This document shows positions 54,001-64,000 of a stretch of DNA of 64,000 nucleotides, piece after piece; within the stretch, counting starts at the first letter, position 1, and every line of letters begins with the position of its first letter. The DNA is taken from contig NC_133896.1 in the NCBI RefSeq assembly GCF_964199755.1, positions 83,994,215 through 84,058,214 on the forward strand, read 5' to 3'. Both the position numbers and the translations under genes were made by a program. The stretch comes from Larus michahellis. Taxonomy: Eukaryota > Chordata > Aves > Charadriiformes > Laridae. A model generated the notes under the pieces. The model saw nothing but the letters and a program-made list of their open reading frames with translations. It did no database searches and was not told where the DNA came from.

Positions 54001-56254
54001 GTCCCCGTTCTGCTGGTTTTATATGAGAGACAAAAAACACCATCAGTCTTCCTTGCCAGTCACACATCTTCAGGAAGGGTTCAATCACTGAAAGTGTGAC
54101 ATCCTAAATTTTCTTTTCCCCAGTATCTTTTTACCGTGACTTTTCCCTGTGCTGTGTGTCAGTTAATTCCCCACCCTGCCTTTTGACTCTTTCAAAGTGC
54201 ATGGCAGATGTCTCACTTCCCTTGGCTTTTTTAACTGGACTCTATGAACTTGCCATATGGAGAGACTGGGTAAGTCTCTGTAAGCAAAAGGGGGTATAAA
54301 ATTAGGGCAGACTGATGGGGATAAATAATTTCTTCATAAATAGAGCCCTTGAAGTCTTTTTTGTCGCACTGGGATGGAATTGTTCTGGGTTGCTGATATG
54401 CTTTCAATACAGACAATCCCAGAAAGCAATGCAGTAATTTGAGGTACAGTCTCTCTTTATATCTGTGCAGCATGTATACACAGTGCCAGCTGGAGAATCC
54501 ATACCATGTTGCTATTTACAGCACTAAGTAGACATGGACCTTATGTCTGCAGAGAAGCTGTATCTTAAATTAGTTCATTGACTTCTGGGCACTTCATTTC
54601 TGATGTGGCTGTAAAACTGTTTCTGGAGTGGGTATCTCTGCCCACTCGTGCATTTCCCTGTGTAGACAAACCCTGCAAAGGATACAGGCGGTTTGGCCAT
54701 ATCGGGTAACAGAGTTTATGCACAACCCGTGAGAATATCGCTAATCCCAGATCTCTTTACACTTTCTTCTAATGGTCCTACCCTTCTCCCATTGCAACTC
54801 TTGTTTACAGTTCCTCTATATTTTGCATTGTTTGATACCCACTCCAGGAGGTGTTTCCAATGGCTGTGCTGGTGGGGTACTGTTTTTACTCTCAATCTGC
54901 ATGAGTGTGCTGCTTGGCCACAGCAGTACAAGGCAGTAAAGGACTGAGTTTTGCCACTGACTGCTGTGGGAACAGTATCAACCTGCCATTCTTAAATTCA
55001 AACTGATCCTTCCCTCATGCCCCAGGACTATTTTTCATCTCCTTATGATGCCAAATTGTTTTGAAAACCACGGGTCCTCTTTAGTATTGATGTACTGGTC
55101 AGTGAGTAATCAGATTTCATGATTACTTTGTTGGATTTCCAAACTGGATTTCCTAGCTGCTGTCTACCATTCTGTTCTCTCTTGCTGTCCGGCTGCAGTC
55201 ACTCCCCTCCTTTGAAATACAGGTATTTACACTGAGGTAAATTAAAAAGCTCTTCTCACCTCCAGTGTGTTGTTAGTGCTCTCTGATACAGTGCAGCCCA
55301 TTGCTACTGTTCATTTATGCAATTATACTTGGGTTTCAATCCATTTATTATGTCCAAGTTATATTTCAAGCATAATTTCTGAGACGCTGTTAAGTGCTTT
55401 GCTGAGAATCGCCTACACTACATCTCCTGCCTCCTGCCCATTCATTTGGTTTTTCTGTCAGAATATATAATCAAGTCTTTCTAACTTGGATTTTGAGGGT
55501 TGGGGTGTGGGTTTTTTTTCCCCCCAGCAAAGTTAAACTATGCTGTAAGCACCCCTGCATCATCTCAGAGGTATATTCTCCTGTGGGTACAGAATTACAG
55601 GTCCTGCTGGCTTCAAGGGGAGCTGCACAGAGTGACTGAGGGCAGTTGTATCCTCACAGTTTGCAGGTTTCTTTTGATTATTGTCTTCCATTGAGAATGT
55701 AGAGGCAGGGCTTGCCCAGCTTGCTTCTTTCAGGTTTGGAAGGGCTGGTATTACACTTTATGCTCCTGGTGCTCAGATCTCTTGACCTTTTGCATGGTCT
55801 CTCTGCGATGCTCTTAAAATAATACTCTACATTGTGGAAGGTGTCTGACAGTCTCCGTGGGCATTCCGTGATGTGGGCTTAAATAGAATCACAAATTTGT
55901 GTTGGTGTGGGACAGCCAAATGGTCCTTGGTAACTTTTGGGATCCTAGAACACTGGAAAACAGTGGTGCCCTGGAAGCACCTTTGGAAACATCCTGTTCT
56001 CAGTGCCTTACTGAAGATGTTGCACTTGAATGCTATTTCTTAAAATCACATGACTGCACAGTCACAAACCCATGAAGCCGTCCTTCTGGTAATGCTAAAC
56101 TTGGAACCAAATTAGGTCATATTTAACAGGAGTGTTACAGCTGTATGTCCTATATAAACCTTTGAAAATGTAAGGGCAAGGTGGTGTATGTTAGTGTAGG
56201 AGTTTGATGGATAAGGATGGGAGCTATCTCAAAGAGGAATGATATTGAGATGGA

Positions 56255-56515
56255 GAAAAATTCCTGTGTGAGGTCTCCAGTGATATTACAGAGTTTCAGA
56301 TTGGACATTGGAAAAAAAAAAGGCACCACGTGGGACAGGTGGGTACTTCAGCAACGAAATGAGTCACCCAGAGAAGTGCTGAAAATCCCAACCTTTGGAA
56401 TTTCCAAGATTTGGCAAGATGAAGCTGCAGCTGACCTTATCTAGCATTGATAATAATCTTGCTCTAAGCAGGAGGTTGGTCTACGTGACCTCTTTCCCTG
56501 GTTTAGGCCCAGTAG
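56255..56515 (+). mobile_element. CR1 LINE fragment, old
   Basis: On the + strand it holds TTTCAGATTGGACATTGG followed by an A run, a stretch matching the end of CR1 ORF2, and the 3' motif AGCAGGAGGTTGGTCTACGTGACC (shortened here: GCAGGAGGTTGG). It is strongly diverged and has no open ORF2. It is similar to the CR1 tails at 50 kb and 61 kb but in opposite orientation. Confidence 0.7.
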
Positions 56516-57677
56516 GCAGCTCGGACCTGCAAGAACCACTTAATTACTCCCCCCCAGTGAAATGGGGAAAAGAATCAGAAGGCTAAAAGTGAGAAAACTT
56601 GTGAGTTGAGATAAAGACAGTTTAATAGGTTAAGCAAAAGCTGCACGTGCAAGCAAAGCAAAATAAGGAATTCATTCACTACTTCCCATGGGCATGCAGG
56701 TGTTCAGCGACCTCCAGGAAAGCAGGGCTCCATCATGCCTAACAGTTGCTTGGGAAGACAAACACCATAATTCTGAATGTCCCCCGTTTCTTCTTCTTCC
56801 CCCGGCCTTCATTGCTGAGCATGATGTAGTATGATATGAGATATCCCTTTGGTCGGTTGGGGTCAGCTGTCCCAGCTGTGATCCCTCCCAATCTCCTGTG
56901 CACGCCCAGTTTACTTGCTGGTGGGGTGGGGTGAGGAGCAGAAGAGGCCTTGATGCTGGTAAGCACTGCTCAGCAATAACTAAAACATCCCTGTGTTATC
57001 AATCAACACTGTTTTCAGTACAAATCAAAAATGTAGCCTCATACAAGCTACTTTGAAAAAAAATAACTCTATTGCAGCCAAAACCCGGTACACCCCTAGA
57101 GGTCACTTCCAGCTAACACTTTCATGTTGAGAATAGATGCTACATGAGTAAAAAGAGATACGAGAGTGCAAGAAAACAGATTCTTCTGAGACTAGTGCAG
57201 CTGCAGCTTGTAGCTCAGAAATCACCTTGCCTTTCCTTTGCATGCCAGTAACGAAGCAGCCTCTGCAGATGATTTGCAGGGGAAAGATCACGCTGTGGGA
57301 AATGCTAGGGTTGAAGGGAGGGGTGACTGCTGAGGACTTCAGTGCTATGCATCATCCAGTCTCTTCTGGTGCAGAGAGGCTGTAGCTGTTTGTGAGAACT
57401 ACTTCAGCCCAGGGACTGTAGCAGCACTGAAGGAAGAGACTTTTTTTTGTGATATAGAAGAGATATGTCAATGCTTTGTGGCATATTCTTACACTGGGGA
57501 GAAGCTGCCATTTTCTTCTAACTTGTGTTTTATTCCAGCATGTGCAGTTTGTGTTTCTGAGCTGGGGGAAATGATTGTGGTACCAGGTATTTTACTGCTG
57601 CTGTGCTTTTGTGTATGGGGAAGAGCGGTCACCTCTTCTCTGGTGGGAGTCCTTACTATAGCTGAAGTGAGAAAGGA

Positions 57678-57773
57678 GAGCAGGTAGAACTAAAATTATA
57701 GGGAGACATTTGTCTTTGGGAAGAAGAGCAGGTAGAACTAAAATTATAGGGAGACATTTGTCTTTGGGAAGAG
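57678..57773. repeat. 48-bp tandem duplication, two copies
   Basis: The unit beginning GAGCAGGTAGAACTAAAATT occurs at 57678-57725 and directly again at 57726-57773; 47 of 48 bases match, differing only at the last base. The near identity suggests a young minisatellite or a very recent duplication. Because 48 is divisible by three it shows as a 16-residue repeat in one reverse frame, which is not a supported gene. Confidence 0.95.
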
Positions 57774-59689
57774 ACCATGGTTCTTGAAAACCCGGTTTGA
57801 ATGCCCCAAGGTATCCAAAGATAACACAAGCTAAGGAGGTCAAATGTCCTCATGTTCCCACTAGAGAGGGGCCACAGCACCAGCGAAGCCCATCCATGGC
57901 TGCCAGTGCTGTGCTGGGACCAAAGAACGGCTAAAAGCCTTTCATCCCAGCCCCACCTTGTCCTCCAACTAGAGAGGTCTTAAATGTTTTTCATTGCCTG
58001 TGGAATCACTGTTTCACCCTTGTGTGGAAAGGGTTAACCATAGTGGCCCTGGTTCAGTAAATCACTTAGCTGGAGCAGCTCAGCGTGGGCCAGTCATGGT
58101 CCTGATGTCTGTGCTTTCCTTCTTTGCCATCCGATTTCATCTCTGTCTGTAAGTGTCTCTGAATCATGCCCTTCAATGCATGGGACTGATCAGCCTTACA
58201 TTTGTGTTTTCCCACTCAGAGTCCTTTGGGGAAAAGGAGCTGACTTCTTTTCTCCTATGATCATTTTGGGAAAGATGTTGCAGACAGTAGTCATATCTCT
58301 GAATTCACAGTGGCAGGATGCCCAGATACCATGGAGAAATTACAAGAATGTAGAAAGGAGATGATGCTGTATCCCTTCCTTGAGCTGAAAGATTTCTCCC
58401 CTCCCCATGATCGTTTGCAAATGTCCTTGGATGTATTTGATAGACATACTGTAATGATTTGTTTAGAACATTACCATGGGAACACAAACTCATTTATCTC
58501 ATTTACGTGCATGGTCCCCATAGGGCCCTGCTGCAATTGCTGTTCAGTCACGAGTCTTAATTGGATACTTAAAAATCCACAGTGTATGAATTATTGTTGC
58601 ATTACCTGCAAAGTCTCCAAAGAACTAACTCACTGTGAAGTTCTTCCTGACCAGTTCATAAGCCTGACTCCAGGCTCACTCCTGGAGACGATCAGGCAAT
58701 GGCCATGCAAGTGTGAATCCTAAATTCACACCTATATGTAATAAGAAGTGCCTAACAACCAAATGCTGTAGAAGTTATTGATGTTAATCTGGGTGGGAAC
58801 TAGATTTTCTTGGACTGACTGTTTTGCTTTCCAAAGCAGGGAAAAAAAAAATTACATAAAACAAAATTCATGGGAAAGGAAAGTGCCTGTGTCACTTAAA
58901 AAATATACATACCAGTAACAGCTGAGCACTCCTTTAACTGAATTTGTGTTTTACACATGCATCAGTAAAGCTACGAAACAGATCAAATACCTGCGTTTTC
59001 CATTGGAAAAAAATATTGGCACAAAAGCTGTGTATGACTTTCTGTGAAGCTGTTGCAAGTATTTGTGTCAGCGTTCTGTAACTGCTCTGAAGAACGCTTT
59101 TTGAAAAGTTTTCTTGACAGTATGTTCACAGCTTGTTTCGCCTGCTGAAAAGTTTGTGCTTTCATAAGGAAATTGCATTGAGATTAAATCCTTCGGTGGA
59201 GTTACAGCAGTATGCAGTTTGACAGTGGTGATCTTCAGCACTTCCTTAGGCTAGCAAATATTTATTATTCAGTTTGAACAATAAAGCGGGATCAGTTAGA
59301 GAAGAGCGCATACTACTGCAGGATAGCTTGTCTGGAAAAAAGAAAAACCTTCATCCTCTTTTTTTTTTTTTTTAAAGCATTCTGTGGGTTTTAATTGTCT
59401 AAAAATAAATACTTTTGTGAAAATGTCCAAAGTGAGGTCAATGGGTTTTTCTACTATGTTTACTCTGATAGTATTAATGGGCAGAGTTTTTAATAATCTT
59501 CTCACCCTGGTATTTTCCCTTTGCTACATCTGGCACCTCCATAGCAGAGTGGTGTACAAGCTGTTAAACAGGCATGAAAATCCCACTCTTTGTGTTTCAA
59601 GCTGGGTAACTAACAATGAAACACCCAGAAAAGGGTGACAAGTTGGAATATCTAGCCCTATCCTCTTTCTTTCCTGACTGGGAAGTCAT

Positions 59690-59830
59690 ATCAGTGGGAG
59701 TTTGCAAAACAGGAGAAGATCTGAGGGCCCTGAGCAACCTGATCTAGCTTTGAAGCTAGCCCTACTTTGGATTCGACTGTAAACCTCCAGAGGTCCCTTC
59801 CACACCAAGTGATTCCGTGGGTCTCTGTTG
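59690..59830 (+). mobile_element. CR1 LINE 3' end, degenerate
   Basis: The + strand contains GCCCTGAGCAACCTGATCTAG and, later, CCAGAGGTCCCTTCCACACC, both typical of the last 150 bases of CR1. The octamer tail is decayed (TGATTCCGTGGGTCTCTG). No coding capacity remains. Confidence 0.75.
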
Positions 59831-60108
59831 TTCTGGCTGTGGCACCTTGTTGTAACAGCTTCTCCAATGATGACTTATCTCAGCACATCACTTAAATACT
59901 CTCTACAGCACTGAACTTCAGTTGTTCTCTTCCTCCCCTCTTAAATGGAGCATGAACATGATACTTGTCACATACTATTTGTTGAAACTCTGGCCATCTC
60001 TCAAAACAGTTGTCTTTTTGTGGTGCCATTTTTATGTCCTTTTCCTAGGCATTTTTGGGGACCAAATTCTTTGATAATGTTTTCTGTTGTTAATACTAGG
60101 GTTATGTT

Positions 60109-60171
60109 CCACCTATTCCATTCCATCCACCTATTCCATTCCACCTATTCCTATCCATTCCATAGGATAGT
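60109..60171. repeat. CCACCTATTCCATT-type short tandem repeat
   Basis: Four decayed units built from CCACCTATTCC and CATTCC. It resembles an ATTCC-based minisatellite. Confidence 0.85.
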
Positions 60172-61018
60172 TTGTATCCTATGGCTATCAGTCATCTGAA
60201 GGTTTTTGATGTCTTGAACATGAGACAGGAATTTTGCCCACCTTTTCTCTATGTCTTTGTTTACAATTGCCGGCTACTTCCTGTGCTTGGTGTCATGATC
60301 CTGAGGGCACTAAAAGGACTTAAATACTCTGATCAGCCTGACCTGAGGCTTCCACAATACAACTGATACCCATTGGTCTGGGAGCTCCATTTAAGCTCTG
60401 GTTGGGGGCACTTACGCTCAGTCTGACTTACGTTGTAGGCGCGCTTGTGCCTAGTCTTGCCTTTTGGTGTCCTGGCTTACTGACCGGCTTTCCTGGATGG
60501 CTTTTCGGATGTATACTGTAGGTAGCTTTGTCTCTGTCCTTCTCCCCTAAATGGATCTCGAAACTATATATTGGGTAGCTTGTTTCCTGTTTTCTTTTCA
60601 GTCCTCTCTCTGGTGTAATTTAGAGTACAGACTTCATGCATGTGCTGTAGTCTTGTATCTAGTCCTGTCTCTGGCCCCATCTCCTGGTGTTTCTGACTGG
60701 TCTCTGTGGATTGACTTTAGATCTGACTTCTTACCTCTTATTTCATGGGACTGCCAGCAGAACTGGTCACTGTCACTATGGTGGCCCTGCTTGGCTGCTA
60801 TGGCACTGTGCCCTGGCCAGTGAGGGCGATGCCTCTGTTGCAGTTGCTCTTGGCTCATAGCTTGTTCTCCATGCTTGTGCAGCCCTTGCTCTTGGTGCTT
60901 GATCTGTTTGGAGCGCAGGAGTACTCATAGAATGGTATGGATGTCTTCATGCTTGTTAACTTAAGTCAAAATGCAGAAGGGGAAAGCTGTAAGAAAAAGA
61001 GACATGATTCTTAAGTTT

Positions 61019-62188
61019 ATCATAGAATCACAGAACGGTTTGGATTGGAAGGGACCTTAAAGAAGGGACCTTAAAGATCATCTAGTTCCAAACCCCCCTG
61101 CCACTAGACCAGGTTGCTCAAAGCCCTATCTGACCTGGCCTTGAAAACTTCCAGGGATAGGGCATCTGCAGCCTCCCTGGGCAACCTGTTCCAGTGTCTC
61201 ATCAGCCTCACAGTAAAGACTTTCTTCCTAATATCTAATCTAAATCTCCCCTCCTTCAGTTTAAAACCATTACCCCATGTTCTATCACTCCACTCCCTGA
61301 CAGAGTCCCTCCTCATCTTTTCTGTAGGTCCCTTTTAAGTACTGGAAGGCTACTATAAGGTCTCCCTGGAGTCTTCTCTTCTCCAGGCTGAACAACCCCA
61401 ACTCTCTCAGCCTGTCTTCACAGGAGAGGTGCTCCAGCCCCCTGACCATATTTGTGGCTCTCCTCTGGACTTGCTCGAAAAGGGTGATGTCTTTCTTATG
61501 TTGGGGGCCCTTGGGCTGGACGCAGTACTCCAGGTTGGGTCCTCACAAGAGCAGAGTAGAGGGGCAGAATCACCTCCCTTGACCTGCTGGCCATGCTTAT
61601 TTTGATGCAGCCCAGGATACAGTTGTCTTTCTGGGCTGTGAGTACATGTTGTCAGGTCATGTTTGGCTTGTCATCAGCCAACACCCCCAAGTCCTTCTCC
61701 TCAGGGTTGTTCTCAATCTGTTCTCTGCCCAATCTGTATTTGTGCTTGGGATTGCTCTGACCCACATGCAAGACCCTGCACTTGGCCTTGTTGAACCTCT
61801 TGAGGTTCAAATGGGCCCACCTTTTAAGCCTGCCCAGGTCTCTCTGTATGGCATCCCTTCCCTCCAGTTATGGACCGTGCCACACAACTTGGTGTCATCA
61901 GCAGACTTGCTGAGGGTGCACTTAATCCCACTGTCTGTGTCACCAACAAAGATGTTAAACAGCACTGGTCCCAGTACCAACCCCTGAGGGACACCACTCG
62001 TCACTGGTTTCCACTTGGACATTGAGCCATTGACTGCAACTCTTTGAGTGCAGCCATACAGCCAGTTCCTTATCCACCGAGTGGTCCACCCGTCAAATCC
62101 ATGTCTCTCCAATTTAGAGACAAGGATGTCATGAGGGACAGTGTCAAACGCTTTGACAAGTCCAGGTAGATGATGTCAGTTGCAGTTA
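61019..62188 (-). mobile_element. CR1 LINE, 5'-truncated copy with RT remnants
   Basis: This is the largest transposon in the window, on the minus strand. The 3' end (61020 onwards on +) has the octamer and the CATCTAGTTCCAA motif. Its ORF2 is broken into frames. 61807-62112 encodes part of the reverse transcriptase palm, with GVPQG at residues 40-44 and the catalytic box read as S-ADD (residues 70-73, where active copies have F or Y before ADD). 61104-61316 encodes the ORF2 C-terminus (RHWNRLPREA). Stops and frameshifts lie between. The 5' end breaks off at about 62188 within the RT. It is inactive. Confidence 0.92.
61049..61076. repeat. 14-bp tandem duplication inside the CR1 3' tail
   Basis: AAGGGACCTTAAAG at 61049-61062 is repeated exactly at 61063-61076. 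Other CR1 copies have this segment once, so the duplication arose in this copy or its close source. Confidence 0.9.
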
Positions 62189-64000
62189 AGAGGCACAATG
62201 TACTCCCTGTTTCATTCAGTGTGGTTGTGCTTTACAATTTAAGGAACAGGCAGGCAAGGGAGGATTTTCTGGTTGATGATGTATAGCGTCTAGCTTTTTA
62301 GCCAACGCTCTGTTGTTGGACATATGTATTCAACCCTTTGGGGTGTACTTAAAGCCCACTGAGGACACCCAAGACTTAGTCATTGTCTTCAGTGAAATTT
62401 AAATGCAGAGTCAGAAGAGGCTATTCAGTCTTGTTTGGAGTAAGCAGGACTGCAAAAACAGTGTGAGATATTTGGGTTGCACTTTAATTCACAAAACAAG
62501 TCATATTTTAAAACAGCTAGGGCCTAAACAGTAGACTCCAGAGTGAAACCTGGAAGGAGGAGGTCATGGTATTGGTAGGTCTGGCTCATCGGATGCAGTA
62601 CTGTATCTGTGCATTGCAATGGTACCAGAAAACAGTGTAATCTTTGCATTGTCAATGTTTCTTCTGAGACAAAAAAATTAAGGTTTTGGCTCCATGTGGT
62701 TAACAGACTTCTCAAGTCAGACTAGCTGGCTGAAGTCCAGCGTGGGTATCTCTGTTCCCCTATTTAAATGTGCCTCTGCCTCTCACCGTGTTACTGTTTT
62801 TCAGTGCTATGTTCCACTTCCATGCTTAAAGTACTTTTTCACCTGATAGCCTATTTAAGCAACTGCCACCTCTCACCAGATAGGGGGTAGCTGGGTTTCT
62901 GTGGTGGTTGAAATGGCAGCTACATGCAGTACATAAAGCACTCTGAGTTACTTCAAGGTGAAAAGCTCTAGCGAATAGTAGTTTTGTGGCTGCTGGGTGT
63001 TCTTCAGTCTGCAAAGGGTTTCTTTTCACTGTCACTTAGGACATGTGAGCTTTGCAGCTCTCGGGGAGGAGAACAGAACAGGTTTTTCTACCCGTGTTGG
63101 TCCCTGAAGCCCTGGAAAAGAGGTCAGATTTGCTCTGTTGAGCAAGATGAGGAACATCTGCTCCTGGCCTACAGGCCTAGAAAATATGATGGTCCCCTCC
63201 CAAGCTGAGCTGGTCTTGTCTACGGCATGCTGCTCTCCGACAGCAAGCTTCCATAGCACGCTGGTTTTGTACTCATGGTGGTAAACACAGTTGAGCTTGA
63301 CTGCGTTGCTTGTCAGAGTGCAGTATCCTCATTTGGGGGGAGGGGATTGCTACAGAGTTGGAAATTATGCTTTTAATCTCCTAGTAACACCTTCAGGAGA
63401 TGTCGTCCCCTCCCTCCCCTGTTAAGCTTTAGAGGCCTTGTGCTGAGGTGTCATCAATTTGAAGAATACTTCAACATGAAAGATGTTTTTGTTTTATCTT
63501 ACTATATTTAGGCCTTGCACACAATAGGAGTACTAAACTTGGAATGGTTAGAGCATATGGGGGTGTTGATATCTTATATTTAGCTTGATCTGTCAGTTAC
63601 ACAAGCATCTGTCACAGAGGTAGCAGATGGCAAAAAGCCCTAATAGGGTTCAGAGGGAAAAGAACCGAGATCTTGGTTACTGGGGACAGGGTATGCTTAG
63701 GAGTGAAACATGCTTGTGAAACATATGCCTGTTTTCTGCATAGGAGAAAGAATTGGAGTCTGACGTGGCATGATCAGCATGGATCTAGGATGGTGATGAT
63801 ACTAATTCAATGTTTAAAAGCTGGGATGGCTCAAGAATGTCACTTGAGCTGGGATGCCTTTTGTTTCTGGGAGTAGCACGAAGGTACGTGAAAACGTGGT
63901 CCTCAGTCCAGGGAGCTTTGCAGCCTCCTCGCTAAGTGTATGTTGCTCTGTGGCTACAGCTGTTGGAATGAAGTTAAAAGAAGTGTTTGAGAATGTGGCT
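62189..64000. other. Right-hand intergenic end, nothing recognised
   Basis: All open frames are under 80 codons and overlap in both directions. I see no transposon, RNA gene or exon here. Confidence 0.6.

Larger units (their letters stand above)
40431..56254. other. Intergenic DNA, no supported gene outside CR1 fragments
   Basis: Nothing recognisable except the CR1 pieces and microsatellites listed. The longest frame is 178 codons (49505-50041, + strand); it has no known domain, overlaps reverse frames, and contains a P-rich run from C-rich DNA. A T run lies at about 44926-44942. Neither KCNA6 nor KCNA5, the usual neighbours of KCNA1, appears. Confidence 0.6.
56516..61018. other. Intergenic DNA, no supported gene outside listed repeats
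   Basis: Holds the 48-bp duplication, a CR1 tail and the ATTCC-like repeat. A 137-codon frame at 58310-58723 (+) has many cysteines but no recognised family, and I do not call it. Confidence 0.6.

Noticed and set aside
57085..57120. AGAGGTCACTTCCAGCTAA resembling a CR1 3' end
   Set aside because: The match is too short and the sequence before it does not continue as CR1.
57592..57880. Reverse frames with a duplicated 16-residue segment
   Set aside because: Follows from the 48-bp DNA duplication; no protein family and no other coding evidence.
58310..58723. 137-codon cysteine-rich + strand frame
   Set aside because: Cysteine spacing fits no domain I know, and no flanking exon signals support it.

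Overview
The window looks like a stretch of a bird genome (another sauropsid is possible). Two things support this. It carries several CR1 LINE fragments with the CR1 3' tail of ATTCTRTG-type octamers, and it has one intact vertebrate gene in large, gene-poor flanks. The only protein-coding gene I can support is KCNA1 (Kv1.1, a Shaker-type voltage-gated potassium channel). It is one uninterrupted 491-codon coding exon on the + strand at 31885-33360. I see no bacterial operons, CRISPR arrays, rRNA or tRNA genes. Most other open frames are short, overlap on both strands, or sit in GC-rich or tetranucleotide-repeat DNA, and I treat them as chance.

Layout. Positions 1-29300 hold about 29 kb of upstream DNA with simple repeats, small hairpins and one probable old CR1/L3-like scrap. 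Positions 29330-30700 are a GC- and CpG-rich island, taken as the KCNA1 promoter and 5' leader. It contains a G-quadruplex motif, a 40-bp direct repeat, a long C run, upstream ORFs and a clear splice donor at 30685. Positions 30685-31746 are the probable 5' UTR intron. A pyrimidine-rich stretch then leads into the KCNA1 ATG, which has a strong initiation context. After the stop come AT-rich sequence with poly(A) signals, a TG/CA inverted repeat, a TTTC tract of about 400 bp, a foldback MITE-like element, and a perfect 24-bp palindrome near a cluster of poly(A) signals at 39.6-40.4 kb. The KCNA1 3' UTR may reach that far. From 40.4 kb to the end the sequence is intergenic with CR1 copies at about 47.2, 50.2, 56.3, 59.7 and 61.0-62.2 kb and a near-perfect 48-bp tandem duplication at 57.7 kb.

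I did not find a new multi-gene system. The most biologically interesting signal lies inside KCNA1. The isoleucine codon matching the known A-to-I editing site of mammalian Kv1.1 (I400V) is kept as ATT, and the sequence around it can form the kind of imperfect RNA hairpin that ADAR enzymes need. Other points worth a check are the uORFs, the proposed 5' UTR intron, the foldback element, the palindrome, and the TTTC tract that may be transcribed as part of the KCNA1 3' UTR.
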